Shown here piece by piece: positions 19,667 to 32,272 of a DNA stretch of 64,000 nucleotides. The stretch is from Salminus brasiliensis (lineage: Eukaryota; Chordata; Actinopteri; Characiformes; Bryconidae), in contig NC_132881.1 of assembly GCF_030463535.1 (NCBI RefSeq), positions 2,827,526-2,891,525 on the forward strand. The letters are read 5' to 3'. Below the pieces are notes generated by a model, which was given only the letters and a program-made list of their open reading frames with translations, did not search any database and was not told where the DNA came from. The first letter of the stretch is position 1. The number at the start of each line of letters is the position of its first letter. Made by a program: the position numbers and the translations under genes.

Positions 19667-22600
19667 CAGGTTGAGATCAGCTTGGAATAAACTGCAGATT
19701 TTTTTTACATTCTATTTATTCTTTTTTATTTTGAAACTCACTTGTCTGATTCTGCTCTTGGAGCACTGACTCCTGTCTCTCTCAGAGAGCTTCAGGTGAA
19801 GCCTTTGCTTTCTCAGTCAGGTCTGGACTGTGTCTGGAGCCACACTGGACCAGCACTGCTTCCAGCCTTCACCCACACTGGGTAGATACTGAGAAAGGGT
19901 AAATCTGGACAGGTTAGCTATTACAGCCAAAGCCAGATTTATAACAGAGCACTGTTCTGCAGCTGTAAGTATGTAAGAGCTAGTTTTCTGGTTCATGGTG
20001 GATTCTTTAGCTCTAATTACTGAAGCTCCTCCCACTCCACCATGAAACTGAAGGTCTGGTTAAACAGCCAATAGAAGCTGAGTTCTGGGTCTTTTACTGT
20101 TTTCACTTATTTCTGTGAAAAAGAGGCTGAACAGCCAAAACACCAAAGTCAGATGCTTCTAACAGCTGGTTTCTGATCAGACTTCCAACAAAGTCCAGCC
20201 TGAAACATCTGCAACAAGCAGTTTTGGTCAGATAAGGGTCAGACTTTGCAGCAGTAAGTATAATAGCACTACTGTTTTAATGAAGGGTAGCTTCGTTATC
20301 CAACACCTGGAGCACAGTTAAGGATCCGCCTCCCACCTCCACCATTAATGTGAAGAACAGAACACAGTCTAGAACACTGGGAGCAGAACCTCCAGCTCCG
20401 GTTATTTATTTATTATTTGTTTATTATATTTAATATACATCTTCTCTTTATTTTATGTTCATGAAGCACAGCTTCTCACTAAGGACGGCTCCAGCATTGT
20501 CCGGTTGTGGTCATTGAGCTTGGAGCAGGACGTCTGTCGCTAGGCTTTGCATTGATGGTTTGTGGTTGGTGGGTGAACTCAGGTCTTTCCAGAAGTTCAG
20601 GGTTCTGTGAATGTGGTCGTGAGCAGCTAAATGAAGGAAGTCAGTGATACAGGCAGCAGCGTTTAACCCAGTCTGATCCTGTGGGCAGTTCAGCCTTGTT
20701 GAGTTCAGCCATGTTTCCCATTGGCTCCTGGTGCTAGGTATTTGCATATTGGGTGTGGCTTCATTTCTGACCTACCGTCACTGTGTTAACGTTCCTCCCA
20801 GGCTACCTTCTGTTGGGTTTAGGCAGCTGTTTGTCTGTGCTTTTGTGTATATGATGGGGTGTATACATTTTTTTGGATTTTTATGAGCTGAGTTAGTGTG
20901 AGTTTTTTTTATAATGTGAATAGTTTCATTTTTAATGGTTTATTTATAGTCTGCTTAGTTAGGTGAAACCCTGCTTTAGAAGCATTAATAGCTGACCTAA
21001 GTTCTCATTAAGTAACTGTTTTTGGATCACAAGCAGAAAACATGTAACTCTTGAAAGACTTCTTCTACAATAAACACCATCAGTACAATCAGACCACACA
21101 TCCATAAAATCAGAGAACCCAACAAGAACCAGCAAAAACCTCCAAAACTAACAACCGTCCAAGAGAAGCTAGGCTGAGAGTGCTTGTCTACACGCTGACG
21201 GTAAGTAAGGCCTGTGAGACACACCCAGTATGCAAATATGTGCTGCAAGGAGCCAATAGTATCAGTACAGTGAAGCCTTAGTTTGCTGCTGCAGCAACGC
21301 TCCTTTACAGTCTCTTTTGAGGGTCGCTATGTCCCCCCCTCACTGCTGGTCTCTCCTGGCTACATGAATTGTTAAAGACAGTTTCTAAATGTGTTCTTAT
21401 TGGTCCCTGTTTGCACCAGCTAGCTAATGTTTACTTCACCTTGAGTTCACAGCTCTGTCCGTCTCTCTGTGTATTTCACTCTCTGCTGTGATACACTTTC
21501 AAACTAGATCCAAAATCCCACCTCCTGACCTGTCGATTGACCTGATGTGCTTTTTGAAACTCTGCCTTCACAAAGCTGGTGAGTAGAGCTCCTCATGTAG
21601 GGGGCAGTATAGCTCTTATTGGTCTGCGTGAGTCCGGGAAAGGAGCTGAAGCCGGACAGCTTGTTGAATCCTGATTTTCTATGATAGACAGCCACAATAA
21701 ACTCGACTGGGTTTCGTTACTTCACAGTTTGTGGGTTGGTATTAGAAGGCGCTCCAGAACTCACATCGTTCCTATTGGCTCCTGGTAGGACTAGTATTTG
21801 CATACTGGGCGTGTACTTGCCATTTGCTCTTAGTGCTGCAAACCCTCCCAGACTGGCCTTATTGGGCTTAGGCTTGCAGCTCAAATATTGAACTGAATAG
21901 TGTGATCTACTGGTCAGGCCTGGGCCGATCCTCCAGGTCACACACCGATAGGTAGATCAGAGGTGTTACCGTCAATGCTAAGCCTAGTGATCGAGAGTTC
22001 TTAAAGGTGGTCCTATGTGCTGTAGCTTTTCTGCTGAGCTGTTTGTCATGCCTTGTGTGTTGGTTGTGTGTTCGGTATCTGCTGTTTAGAGAGTGTGTGT
22101 AGCGGAGTTTGTAAATAAAGCATCAGCAGAAGGTGGAGTTTGATTATTTTCTGAACTCCAGGGGGCGCTGTAGGTGTTGGGTAATGAACCTACCATGAAT
22201 GATGAAACTAGTTCTGTCAGAGTCACTGATTTAGACCAGAAAGCTTGCTCAAACCTGTCTGGGGTTTTCCAACTGTTTTGCTGTTAGTTAGTCTTATGGG
22301 TTCATCAATAGCTCTAAAGCCTAGAAACAGCACCTGGATTCCCCAGAAGAAATCTGGGTCAGGTGGAACAGTAGATACAACACAGTGGAAACATGGGCTG
22401 GCTGAATATGTTGACCTTTATTAGACTACAGTAGGACTGAGTTCTGTCACGCGATTGATGCCAAACAAGCAGACCTAAATGATGCATTGCTCCTATATAA
22501 CACAGTGCTCTAGGCTTCACATTGACGGTGGGTTGGGAGGAGGAGCTGTACAGTTCAGTTCAGTTCAGTTCAGGCGTCGGTTCTGATCTACCATCAATGA

Positions 22601-22932
22601 TGAAACTAGTCCTAACATACTGACAGCTGCAGAACACAGGGCTGTTATAAATTTGGGCTCAGTTTTGCTGCCCAAATTTACCTCTTCCTGTTCTCCGCCC
22701 TGTGTGGGTGCAGGCTCAGGCCTTGGGAGTCACTGAGCTTATGTTGTCTCTGTGATCCATCAGGCCTGGCTGAGAACGAGGTGGCTTCATCTAAAAGGCC
22801 TGCAAGATGAGGCAGGAGATGGAGGTGAGGCTGTGCAGATGTGAAGGGTAAAAGACAGATGTGGGCTCGGCACTGACCAAAAAAATAAACCGAAATTTAT
22901 GAGCAGAAAAAAAACCCCCAAAAACTCCCACA
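19667..22932 (+). mobile_element. Large inverted-repeat element, copy 1, centre
   Basis: The loop between the two arms. Most of it (19670-22000) matches the centre of copy 2 (29728-31950) in the same orientation at high identity. It carries a sub-repeat, TTGGCTCCTGG followed by TATTTGCATA, at about 20726, 21770 and, inverted, 21235. Open frames such as 20511-20747 and 21027-21248 are short, are conserved only as part of the repeat, and match no family I know. Confidence 0.7.
22155..22172 (+). promoter_or_regulatory. CTCF-like motif in the element centre
   Basis: ACTCCAGGGGGCGCTGTA resembles the CTCF core (CAGGGGGCGCT). It sits in the part of the centre that has no match in copy 2. Confidence 0.35.
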
Positions 22933-23892
22933 CTGATTTTTACTTATTCTGCTGAACTAGTCTTCTCGTCCGCGGTGGAGAAAACCCTTATTTTTGGTCC
23001 TCACCATCATCGAGAACACTAGTCACATCGCAGGGTATTTAAAGGCTCATTGACCTTGGCTGCTCCTGATTGGTTAATTACTTATAAATATGCAAATAAC
23101 CACACTGGGACTTCTGGGAATTTCTTAACATATCTCTCTACCCCCCTCTCCCTCTCCACCCCCACCCCTCCCTCCTCTCTCAGTAAAAGCAGTGTCAGAT
23201 GGAGGAGAGCTGAGGCTCAGCAGCTCATCACCGGATCTGCGGTGGAGATGCTCCTGACTGGAGGACTCACAGGCTGAGAGCTGAAAGTCCACCTCCAGCT
23301 GCTCTCCACACTTTAGGAGGACTGGAAAGCTGAAAGGAGGACTCTCCCACTCTGAGGTGTTAGAGCAGCAGTTCAGTCACACACACACTTTCACTACAGT
23401 CTTTCAGTCTCTGCATCTTCAGCACTGACCCACACACTGCAGGAAGGGACCAAGGAGAGTCCAGAAAGCAGAGGGTCGGTCAGGACGGTGTGGGAAAGGT
23501 GGTCTGTTGGTTTGGACACTGGTTCCACTTCAGGGTTTCAGTGGACTGAAGGAAGCGTGATGTGGTTCTCTGGACATCGTCAGCTCGGGGTCACGACCTG
23601 AAACAGTTTAGGAGAGAAAACATTCAGACTTTTAAAACAGAGATCAGACACATGATGAACGGACTTGACCACAGCTTCATTAATATGTCAGAAGGGACTG
23701 TAGGTATCTAGCTGTGTGTGTGTGTGTATGAGACTCTATGCTGGGGAATTAAGTGACATTAGCTCATATGGTAGCATTAACCCTGGTAGAAACAACATGG
23801 GCTGACTTTCTGTGGAGACCTCTGCGGGTCAAGACCCTCGACTGCAGCCCCTACAGTCCATTAGGAGAATACGTCCCTGGCCGCTCAGAGGC

Positions 23893-24370
23893 TTTACCAA
23901 GAGCAATGAAGCCAAGCATCTACTGACGGCGTCCTGATAATCAGTCCCAGTCAGAGCCGGCCCAAGGCATACTCGACTTACACGGCTGCTTAGGGCCCCA
24001 GCGCCACCAGAGGCCCCCCAAGAGCACTAAGATATGATAAAAAATATAAAATTTCTAAATAACATTGAATTATAAACTAAATGATATTACACAGGTAAAA
24101 GATTTTATAGATTTTTATATTAATTAATTTTTTAAATAGTTGTCACACTAATACTAGCTTATTTAATTTCTGCTGTTGGCTGCTGCCACTGTTGGGCAAA
24201 TGCAGAAATGAGCCGCTTGAGAGGTTGATAAAGGCCCGGGCGCTTCAGCGTAGTGCACAGTCTCTCTCTGTGGGCAAGTGGCTCTAAGATAATTAAAATA
24301 AAAAGCCAGCTCCAGCTTTCTTTTTCTGGCCCAGGGAGAAAGGGAATTGTGTTACTCTATTACCAAGAGC
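23893..24370. mobile_element. Insertion in the right arm flanked by a 14-base direct repeat
   Basis: TTACCAAGAGCAAT occurs on both sides of a segment of about 460 bp, whereas the left arm carries the site once in equivalent, uninterrupted sequence. The insert includes GCCGGCCCAAGGCATACTCG and AGGCCCCCCAAGAGCAC. A target duplication of this length is typical of target-primed retrotransposition, but I cannot name the insert. Confidence 0.6.
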
Positions 24371-24664
24371 AATAATGAGGTTGTGTCCATGTATTGTTTG
24401 AATGTGCTAATGTAATTATCATGACAGGCCTACCTTGGAGTCTTGCAGGATCTGTCATGCCCCTGCCACATCAACATCCTGGCAAAGAAGGCCTGTCAGC
24501 ACCTCTACCACCCCCGACACCTACGGGACTTCATTCTGTAAGGAAGAGAGCGAAGAACCTCAGTGATCCAATCAAGGGCGCATTTATATATATTTATATA
24601 TATATACACTGGACTTTCTATGTTCTATGCTAATCATTTTTATTTATTATTATTATTTATGAAT

Positions 24665-24908
24665 AGGATAAGGATAAAGGATAAAGGTGCACGTATTTGT
24701 CACTGTACAGTGTGGACTGTACAGCGAAATGTGTCCTCCGCATTTAACCCATCTGGTAGTGAACACACACTCACACACACATGTGTTAGGGGCAGTGAGT
24801 ACACACACACACCCAGAGCGGTGGGCAGCCAACTCCAGAGCCCGGGAATCGAACCCACAACCCTGTTATCGATATCCCGGCACTCTAAGCGCTGAGCCAC
24901 CACTGCCT
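24665..24908 (-). mobile_element. tRNA-derived SINE, inverted partner copy
   Basis: This is the same SINE as at 18083-18390 in opposite orientation, at the mirrored location. The body between the B box and CCCACCGCTCTGG is shorter by about 70 bases. Because both arms carry it at the same place, it was present before the arms were duplicated. Confidence 0.8.
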
Positions 24909-26649
24909 GAGTTAGGGGACCTGTCGATAATAGGTGCCTTCCTCACACTTCTGCACATCTGTTCAAAATGTAAGAAAATGATGTTAAAACATCCCTCTGT
25001 ATTTAAAAGGGAAAATTCATTTTTGAAATCCCATTTTTATTTAAATCATATTATTTATATAACTTTATTTATGATCCTTTCTAATAATTTATTATATATA
25101 TATATATATATATTCACTAAATGGACAGAATTGTCTGCATGTGCTGCTCTGTGCAGTACTGGGGGAGTGTAGTAGTCAACATCATATCTAAAAGGGGTCA
25201 GCTGACCCATTCCCCCAATTTCCGCTCCTTCTCTCCATTCCTCCATTCCTCCACCTTCTTCCGAGGTAGAAGAGGACCAGTACTGAAGGAGGAGCAGGGG
25301 CAGTAGTTTCTGGACGCAGTGTACGCCGGTGTGTAGCCCATGGAACGATGAAGCAGCTGGTGCTGAGGTGGTGGTATATGAGGGGCCCCCAAATGAAGGT
25401 CTGCTTAGGACCACATAATGGCCTGGCCTGGCCCTGGTCCCCACCTTCCCCCTTAAAGAGAATCTCTACTGTTACTAAAACATGTCTGACATGTTGAGAG
25501 CACTTCTACAGGGGAAGCTGATCTACTGAGGCAGGTGGAGCAACACCAACAGCAGCTCCTCCAGCTCCTAACGCTGTGTTCAGGCGGACGAGGGGGAGCC
25601 AGTAAACGGTCGGAAGTCCCGCCCCCTAACCGAGCTTTCAAATGCATGTTTATTTATTTATTTTATATTTATTTATTTATTTGAACTAAAACACACAACG
25701 AATGTTGTTTTAAACGACGTTAATATTAGAATTACTGTAAATGATTAATTTATAAATTATACATTTTACCGTTGAAGAACTGTTCGGCCATGTGGAGCTT
25801 TTTTTATTTGATAAAATAAATATATCAATAATATATCAATACGACTTCGCTGGCTGTTCAAAGGGGTAATTTAGCTCTACAGCTGCTGGGACAAATGGTA
25901 TTTCCCAGTTTCCAACTCCACTCGAAGGCCATCTGCACTACCAGCATCAACCAGCAGGGGCCCCACAGCACTACCTCCGTTCACTACCATGAAGACTGTA
26001 TTTTCTACAACAACGTTTTTACCACCTCTAAAGTTCATTTCAGAAGGTTCTCATAACATTAGTGTAGTAAAAATACAGCAGATTATTAATGAAGAACCAC
26101 ACAGCAGCTCCAACCTGAGCTCCAACCTGAGCTCCAGCTCTCAGTTCAGTGTGGAGCTCCAGTCTCACAGCTGAAGCTGATCTTCTCTAAATGAATGAAA
26201 GCAGTGGCTGAAAGACTCTTCAGCAGGAGGATCAACACACTGATATTTGGAGCTAAAGCAGGTAAATTTGGGGTTTGCCTGCCATGGTTGGTAGTTTTCT
26301 GTAAGAGGAGAGCACACATCACATCCTTCTCTAAATCAGTGTGATGAGAAGAGCAGTGTTTTGGTGGGAACTCACCTGGTTTCACTGCTGATCTTCCTCT
26401 GGAGCTGTTCTTCTAAGACGATGTTCTGAGATCTGCTGCTGCTCCTCTAATCCGGTTTAGATCACTGGTGTAAACAGACTTGAAGGTGGAGGTGATGATA
26501 GCTGTGTTCCTGAGCAGTTCTTTACAGGCTGGTTGTGAAGGTGCAGTAATAAGCATGGCTGCTGTTAGAGGGGAAATACAGGTAGAAGATGCCCCGCCCA
26601 CAAATCTACTCCAGTCTGTTGATGGACCTCTAATGGTGCCTTAATGTTC

Positions 26650-26724
26650 TATCAGAATTATGATGTTCTCATATCTTCTGTTCCTCTGTAGTCCAGTTGG
26701 GTACCAGGTGAGGGAAACTGTATA
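26650..26724. other. Spacer beyond the right arm
   Basis: Short unique sequence between the large element and the next Tc1-like fragment. No feature is seen. Confidence 0.4.
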
Positions 26725-27200
26725 TATGGACAAAAGTATTGGGACACTTGCTCATTCATTGTTTCAGCTGAGACTAAGGGTATTGAAAAGAGTTGATCCT
26801 GCTTTTGTTGGAGTTACTGTCTCTTCCGTCCAGGGAAAAAGACTTTCTACTAGATTTGTGAGGAGCACTGCTGTGAGGACTTGATTGAATGCATTCAGCC
26901 TCAAGAGCGTTAGTGAGGTCAGGATCCCCACCTTATCATCTCCAACTCCCCAGCTCATCCTACTAGTACAGACAGGGTGGAGCACCATCCATCATTTTAG
27001 AGTACACACTTCTTCCACTGCTCCACAGCTCAATGCCTGGGGGGCTTTACACCCCTCTAGCCCACGCCTGGCATTAGGCAGCATGGTGCCAATAGCTTCA
27101 TGTTGTTTATCTGCTCCAGAGAGTCCTATTCTATTGGCAGTACTTCTTCTCTACAGGGACTAGACAAGCTGTCTGTGTCAGCAGTGGGTGCAACTTAAAC
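26725..27200 (-). mobile_element. Tc1-like miniature element, truncated
   Basis: One terminus is intact: TATGGACAAAAGTATTGGGA begins inside a TATA run. Family modules follow (CCTGGGGGGCTTTACA, GCCTGGCATTAGGCAGCATG, CCTATTCTATTGGCAG). The opposite terminus is missing. Orientation is inverted relative to the copy at 6190-6734. Confidence 0.65.
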
Positions 27201-27640
27201 TAGACTGTAGCCTATCTGCTTCTCTGTGTACTTTCTGCCTCCTTTCACCCTGTTCTTCTATGGTCAGAGAACCAGATGGACTGCAGTCTGGGATTACAGC
27301 ACTGCACAGGGCTTCTATATGGTCATGAACAATGGGTGTAGATGCAAGGATGGATGGTGGTGGTTTTAATGTTATGGCTGATTGGTGTACATACTCACAA
27401 AAATCAGCACTGAAACACTTTGCCCCGACTTGTACGACGGTGGCATTTTCTGGGAAGCTGGACCACCAGCAAATTCAGCAGCTGGATGAATCTGTTGACC
27501 TGGTCCAAGTTTCCCAAAATTGTCTTAGTGTGGACATCTTTTTACTGTTCGGACAGTCTGCTCAGATCTCCTTCAGAGAGAAGATGCTCCTGGGGAGCCC
27601 CAGCCCCATCTTGCCCAAGCTGATAGACCAGTTAGCTGGT
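27200..27640. other. Spacer with a fragment of the CATAACATTAAAACCAC repeat
   Basis: TTTTAATGTTATGGCTGATT at about 27364-27383 is the inverted end of the dispersed repeat seen at 9765. The open frames at 27332-27652 show no recognisable domain. Confidence 0.45.
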
Positions 27641-27654
27641 TCAGCAGCATAGCC

Positions 27655-27994
27655 TATGTCCACATTTTTGTCTATTCCTTCTGTAGAAGTACTGCCAATA
27701 GAATAGGACTCTCTGGAGCAGATAAACACAAGCCAGGCGTGGACTAGAGGGGTATAAAGCCCCCCAGAATTGAGCTGTGGAGCAGTGGAATGATGGATGT
27801 CGCTCCATTCAATACTCGCTGAATGAAGTCAATCAAATCCTTACAGCAATCCTCCTCCAAAATCCAAAAAAGCTTTCTTCCCTGGACTGTAGAGACAGTT
27901 ATTCCAACAAAAGCTGGATCAACTCTATTTAAAACCCTTGATTTCAGAAGAAACAATGAAGGGGCAGGTGTCCCAATACTTTTGTCATTACAGT
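27655..27994 (+). mobile_element. Tc1-like miniature element, internally deleted
   Basis: The right terminus CTTTTGTCATTACAGTG is present, preceded by TTTCAGAAGAAACAATGAAG and the CCAGGCGTGGACTAG module. The left end has lost its usual sequence after TGTCCACATTTTTG. It lies directly beside the left arm of element copy 2. Confidence 0.65.
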
Positions 27995-28039
27995 GTTGAT
28001 TACCAGCTTGAAGGACTGTTGTGTCCCCTCTCCCCAGTT

Positions 28040-28932
28040 GCAAGTGGGGTTCCTCCACTTGATCCAGGTGGGAGAGGAGCAGAAGATCTTAGAACAAGAT
28101 GGCAGAAGAACAGCTCCAGATGAAGATCAGCAGTGAAACCAGGTGAGATCCCAACAGACCTCTGCTCTTCTCATCAGGCTGGTTTAGAGAAGGACGTGTC
28201 TTTCTAAGCGAACTTTGGAAAAGCTTGTAGATGAGCCTCAGAATCAGCTTGTTTTAGCTCTAAGCGCGGCTGTGTTGATCTTCCTGCTGAAGACAGTCGT
28301 TAGCCAGGAGGAGCTTCAGCTGTGAGACGGGAGCTCCACACTGAGCTGAGAGCAGGAGGGTGAAGCTCAGGTTGGAGGGCGTTCATCCCCCAAACCTCCT
28401 GACGTGAAGCTGAGAGTCCTTACAAAGTCTGAAATCTTCCCCAGTCTGCTTCTAGGCCTGTTCTTCAGCTGCTGGTAGTGCAGATGGAGTTGACTGATAT
28501 CTTCTCAGGCTGAGGCTGTGTGTGCTGCTGTTGGTGTCGCTCCACCTGCTTCATTAGACATATCTCCTCTGTAGAAGAGCTGGGTCTGTTCAGGAAGAGC
28601 ACAAGGTTCTAAAGGTTCTTGTAGGTGAGGTTCTCCTGAGGCCGATTGTTCATAGAATAGTTACTTTTCTCTGTTTGTGGTTTTTGGTGATGAGACAGTG
28701 CCAGCAGGGAGGTGTTGACTCCATGGGCTTAAAGGCTGTAGCTAAGAGACCTGACCACCAAGGGTCCCCACAGGGTCAGTGTGAATGGAAGCCGTAGGAA
28801 AGGAAAGGATGGAAAGTCCTGAAGGTTAAGGTGCTGAGTGTAAATCACAGGCTGCTGAGCTGGTGTCCAGATGGGTGTGTAGGAGTGGACGTTAAGCTAA
28901 TATAGTAGCCTGACCACTGATCTTTTCTTTGT

Positions 28933-28972
<40 letters not shown>

Positions 28973-29728
28973 CAGTAATTCTCTCTGTTCATCGTGTGTC
29001 TGATTTTAAAAGTCTGAATGTTTTCTCTCCTAAACTGTTTCAGGTCGTGACCCCGAGCTGACGATGTCCAGAGAACCACATCACGCTTCCTTCAGTCCAC
29101 TGAAACCCTGAAGTGGAACCAGTGTCCAAACCAACAGACCACCTTTCCCACACCGTCCTGACCGACCCTCTGCTTTCTGGACTCTCCTTGGTCCCTTCCT
29201 GCAGTGTGTGGGTCAGTGCTGAAGATGCAGAGACTGAAAGACTGTAGAGAAAGTGTGTGTGTGACTGAACTGCTGATCTAACAGCTCAGAGTGGGAGAGT
29301 CCTCCTTTCAGCTTTCCAGTCCTCCTAAAGTGTGGAGAGCAGCTGGAGGTGGACTTTCAGCTCTCAGCCTGTGAGTCCTCCAGTCAGGAGCATCTCCACT
29401 GCAGATCCGGTGATGAGCTGCTGAGCCTCAGCTCTCCTCCATCTGACACTGCTTTTACTGAGAGAGGAGGAGGAGGAGGAGGGGGTGGAGAGAGAGGGGG
29501 AGGAGGAGGAGGAGGAGGGGGGGTAGAGAGATTTGTTAACAGATTCCCAGAAGTCCCAGAGTGCTAATTTGCATATTTATATGTAATTAACCAATCAGGA
29601 GCAGCCAAGGTCAATGAGTCTTTAAATACCCTGCGATGTGACTAGTGTTCTCGATGATGGTGAGGACCAAAAATAAGGGTTTTCTTCACCGCGGACGAGA
29701 AGACTAGTTCAGCAGAATAAATAAAAAC
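28040..29728 (+). mobile_element. Large inverted-repeat element, copy 2, left arm
   Basis: This arm matches the left arm of copy 1 in the same orientation, strongly from about 28985 to 29728 (TGACGATGTCCAGAGAACC through TTCAGCAGAATAA) and in blocks from 28100 to 28600. It lacks the SINE. A (TG)n tract lies at 28934-28971. The outermost end seen in the other arms is missing here. No domain-bearing frame is present. Confidence 0.7.
28934..28971. repeat. (TG)n microsatellite
   Basis: About 18 TG units in the left arm of copy 2. Confidence 0.97.
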
Positions 29729-32272
29729 CAGCAGGTTGAGATCAGCTTGGAATAAACTGCCGATTTTTTTTAATTTTCATTTTTTTGGAAAGTCATTCGT
29801 CTGATTCTGCTCTTGGAGCACTGACTCCCGTCTCTTCTCCTGCAGCTGCTGCTGCCGGAGTCTCAGAGAGCTTCAGACTGGACCAGCACTGCTTCCAGCC
29901 TTCACCCACACTGGGCAGATACTGAGAGAGGGTAAACCTGGACAGGTTAGCTTTTACAGCTAAAGCCAGATTTATAACAGAGGACTGTTCTGCAGCTGTA
30001 AGTATGTAAGAGCTAGTTTTCTGGTTCATGGTGGATTCTTTAGCTCTAATTATTGAAGCTCCTCCCACTCCACCATGAAACTGAAGGCCTGGTTAAACAG
30101 CCAATAGAAGCTGAGTTCTGGTTCTCTTGCTGTTTTCATGTATTTCTGTGAAAATGAGACTGAACAGCCAAAACACCAAAGTCAGATGTTTCTAACATCT
30201 GGTTTCTGATCAGACTTCCAACAAAGTCCAGCCAGAAACTTTGGTCAGATAAGGGTCAGACTTTGCAGCAGTAAGTATAATAGCACTACTGTTTTAATGA
30301 AGGGTAGCTTCGTTATCCAACACCTGGAGCACAGTTAAGGATCCGCCTCCCAACTCCACCATTAATGTGAAGAACAGAACACAGTCTAGAACACTGGGAG
30401 CAGAACCTCCAGCTCCGGTTATTTATTTATTATTTGTTTATTATATTTAATATACATCTTCTCTTTATTTCATGTTCATGAAGCACAGCTTCTCACTAAG
30501 GACGGCTCCAGCTCGGTCCGGTTGTGGTCATTGAGCTTGGAGCAGGACGTCTGTCGCTAGGCTTTGTATTGATGGTTTGTGGTTGGTGGGTGAACTCAGG
30601 TCTTTCCAGAAGTTCAGGGTTCTGTGAATGTGGTCGTGAGCAGCTAAATGAAGGAAGTCAGTGATACAGGCAGCAGCGTTTAACCCAGTCTGATCCTGTG
30701 GGCAGTTCAGCCTTGTTGAGTAACACCCACATGTTTCCCATTGGCTCCTGGTGCTAGGTATTTGCATATTGGGCGTGACTTCATTTCTGACCTACCGTCA
30801 CTGTGTTAACGTTCCTCCCAGGCTACCTTCTGTTGGGTTTAGGCAGCTGTTTATCTGTGTTTTTGCATCTATGATGGGGTGTATACATTTTTTGGGGTTT
30901 TCAAGAGTTAGTGTTAGGTTTTTTTATAATGCCTATAGTTTCTTTTTTAATGGTTTATTTATAGTCTGCTTAGTTAGGTGAAACTCTGGTTTAGAAGCAT
31001 TAATAGCTGATGTTAGTTCTCATTAAGTAACTGTTTTTGGATCACAAGCAGAAAACATGTAACTCTTGAAAGACTTCTTCTGCAATAAACACCATCAGTA
31101 CAATCAGACCACACAACCATAAAATCAGAGAACCCAACAAGAACCAGCAAACACCTCCAAAACTAGCAACCGTCCAAGAGAAGCTAGTCTGAGGGTGCTT
31201 GTCTACACGCTGACGGTAAGTAAGGCCTGTGAGACACACCCAGTATGCAAATATGTGCTGCAAGGAGCCAATAGTATCAGTACAGTGAAGCCTTAGTTTG
31301 CTGCTGCAGCAACGCTCCTTTACAGCCTCTTTTGAGAGTCGCTGTGTCTCCGCCCACTCTCCACCCACTGCCCAAAGACACTCCCCCCACTGCTGGTCTC
31401 TCCTGGCTACATGAATTCTTATAGACAGTTTCTAAATGTGTTCTTATTGGTCCCTGTTTGCACCAGCTAGCTAATGTTTACTTCACCTTGAGTTCACAGC
31501 TCTGTCCGTCTCTCTGTGTACTTCACTCTCTGCTGTGATACACTTTCAAATTAGACCCAAAATCCCACCTCTTGACCTGTCGATTGACCTGATGTGCTTT
31601 TTGAAACTCTGCCTTCACAAAGCTGGTGAGTGGAGTTCCCCATGTAGGGGGCAGTATAGCTCTTATTGGTCTGCGTGAGTCCTGCGTGGGTTTCGTTACT
31701 TCACAGTTTGAGGGTTGGTATTAGAAGGCGCTCCAGAACTCACATCGTTCCTATTGGCTCCTGGTAGTGCTAGTATTTGCATACTAGGTGTGTGTACTTG
31801 CCACCTGCACCTACCGTCAGCTTGTTGCAAGGCCTCCCAGACTGGCCTTATTGGGCTTAGGCTTGCAGCTCATGGTTGGTCTGTAAATCAGGGTTGTTTT
31901 TGTGGTTTGTATCTTTTTTTATGTTAGTTTTGGTGCTGAATCCGTATCAGTAGGTTAACACAAGCTGAAAAGCTCGGACACTGCTTTGAGTAGGGGGAGT
32001 TACAAGGAGTTTAGAAAATAAAGCTACCGTAATGGATAAAACTAGTTCTGATAGGCATACGGCTTCATAAAAGGTCAGCGTTGTGTGTTGGGGGTTAGCT
32101 TTCAGCTTGAAAGGTGCATGCTGTGGGCGTTTCTGGCTCAGTGTGGTTAAATGAGAAGCTTTCTTTGAATGCATAGCTATACTACACCACTGTTAGACAC
32201 ACTCACTTAAGTGTTCATTAAAAATTATATTTAAGCTACGCTATTTCTTACTTCAGCATAGTATATTTACTG
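29728..32272 (+). mobile_element. Large inverted-repeat element, copy 2, centre
   Basis: This region is directly repeated from the centre of copy 1. It carries the same TTGGCTCCTGG plus TATTTGCATA sub-repeats at about 30738, 31235 (inverted) and 31753. Small indels distinguish the copies, for example an added AGTCGCTGTGTCTCCGCC region near 31340. No gene is recognised. Confidence 0.7.

Larger units (their letters stand above)
16203..19667 (+). mobile_element. Large inverted-repeat element, copy 1, left arm
   Basis: This arm pairs with the reverse complement of 22932-26645. Shared blocks, in mirrored order, are the terminal GATTTGTGGGCGGGGCATC, the GAGCAGCAGCAGATCTCAG block, a SINE, the GGTAGAGGCGCTGACAGGCC block, and TGACGATGTCCAGAGAACC through to TTCAGCAGAATAAG. 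A central part at about 17000-18080 is AT-rich and has no clear partner in the other arm. Open frames inside are short and show no transposase or other domain. It is best described as a long-armed non-autonomous (foldback-like) element; the class is unassigned. Confidence 0.75.
22932..26645 (-). mobile_element. Large inverted-repeat element, copy 1, right arm
   Basis: This is the mirror of the left arm, ending at 26595-26645 in CCCGCCCACAAATCTAC and CCAGTCTGTTG. Differences from the left arm include an insert flanked by a 14-base repeat (23893-24370), a shorter SINE body, and different AT-rich sequence at about 24910-26140. Identity with the left arm is high in the blocks I compared, for example around 23400-23600 versus 19010-19200. 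Confidence 0.75.

Noticed and set aside
16085-26601. Open frames repeated in the arms, such as 16473-16817 and 26146-26385
   Set aside because: They are conserved only because the arms are duplicated, show no family similarity, and the paired frames differ by stops and indels.
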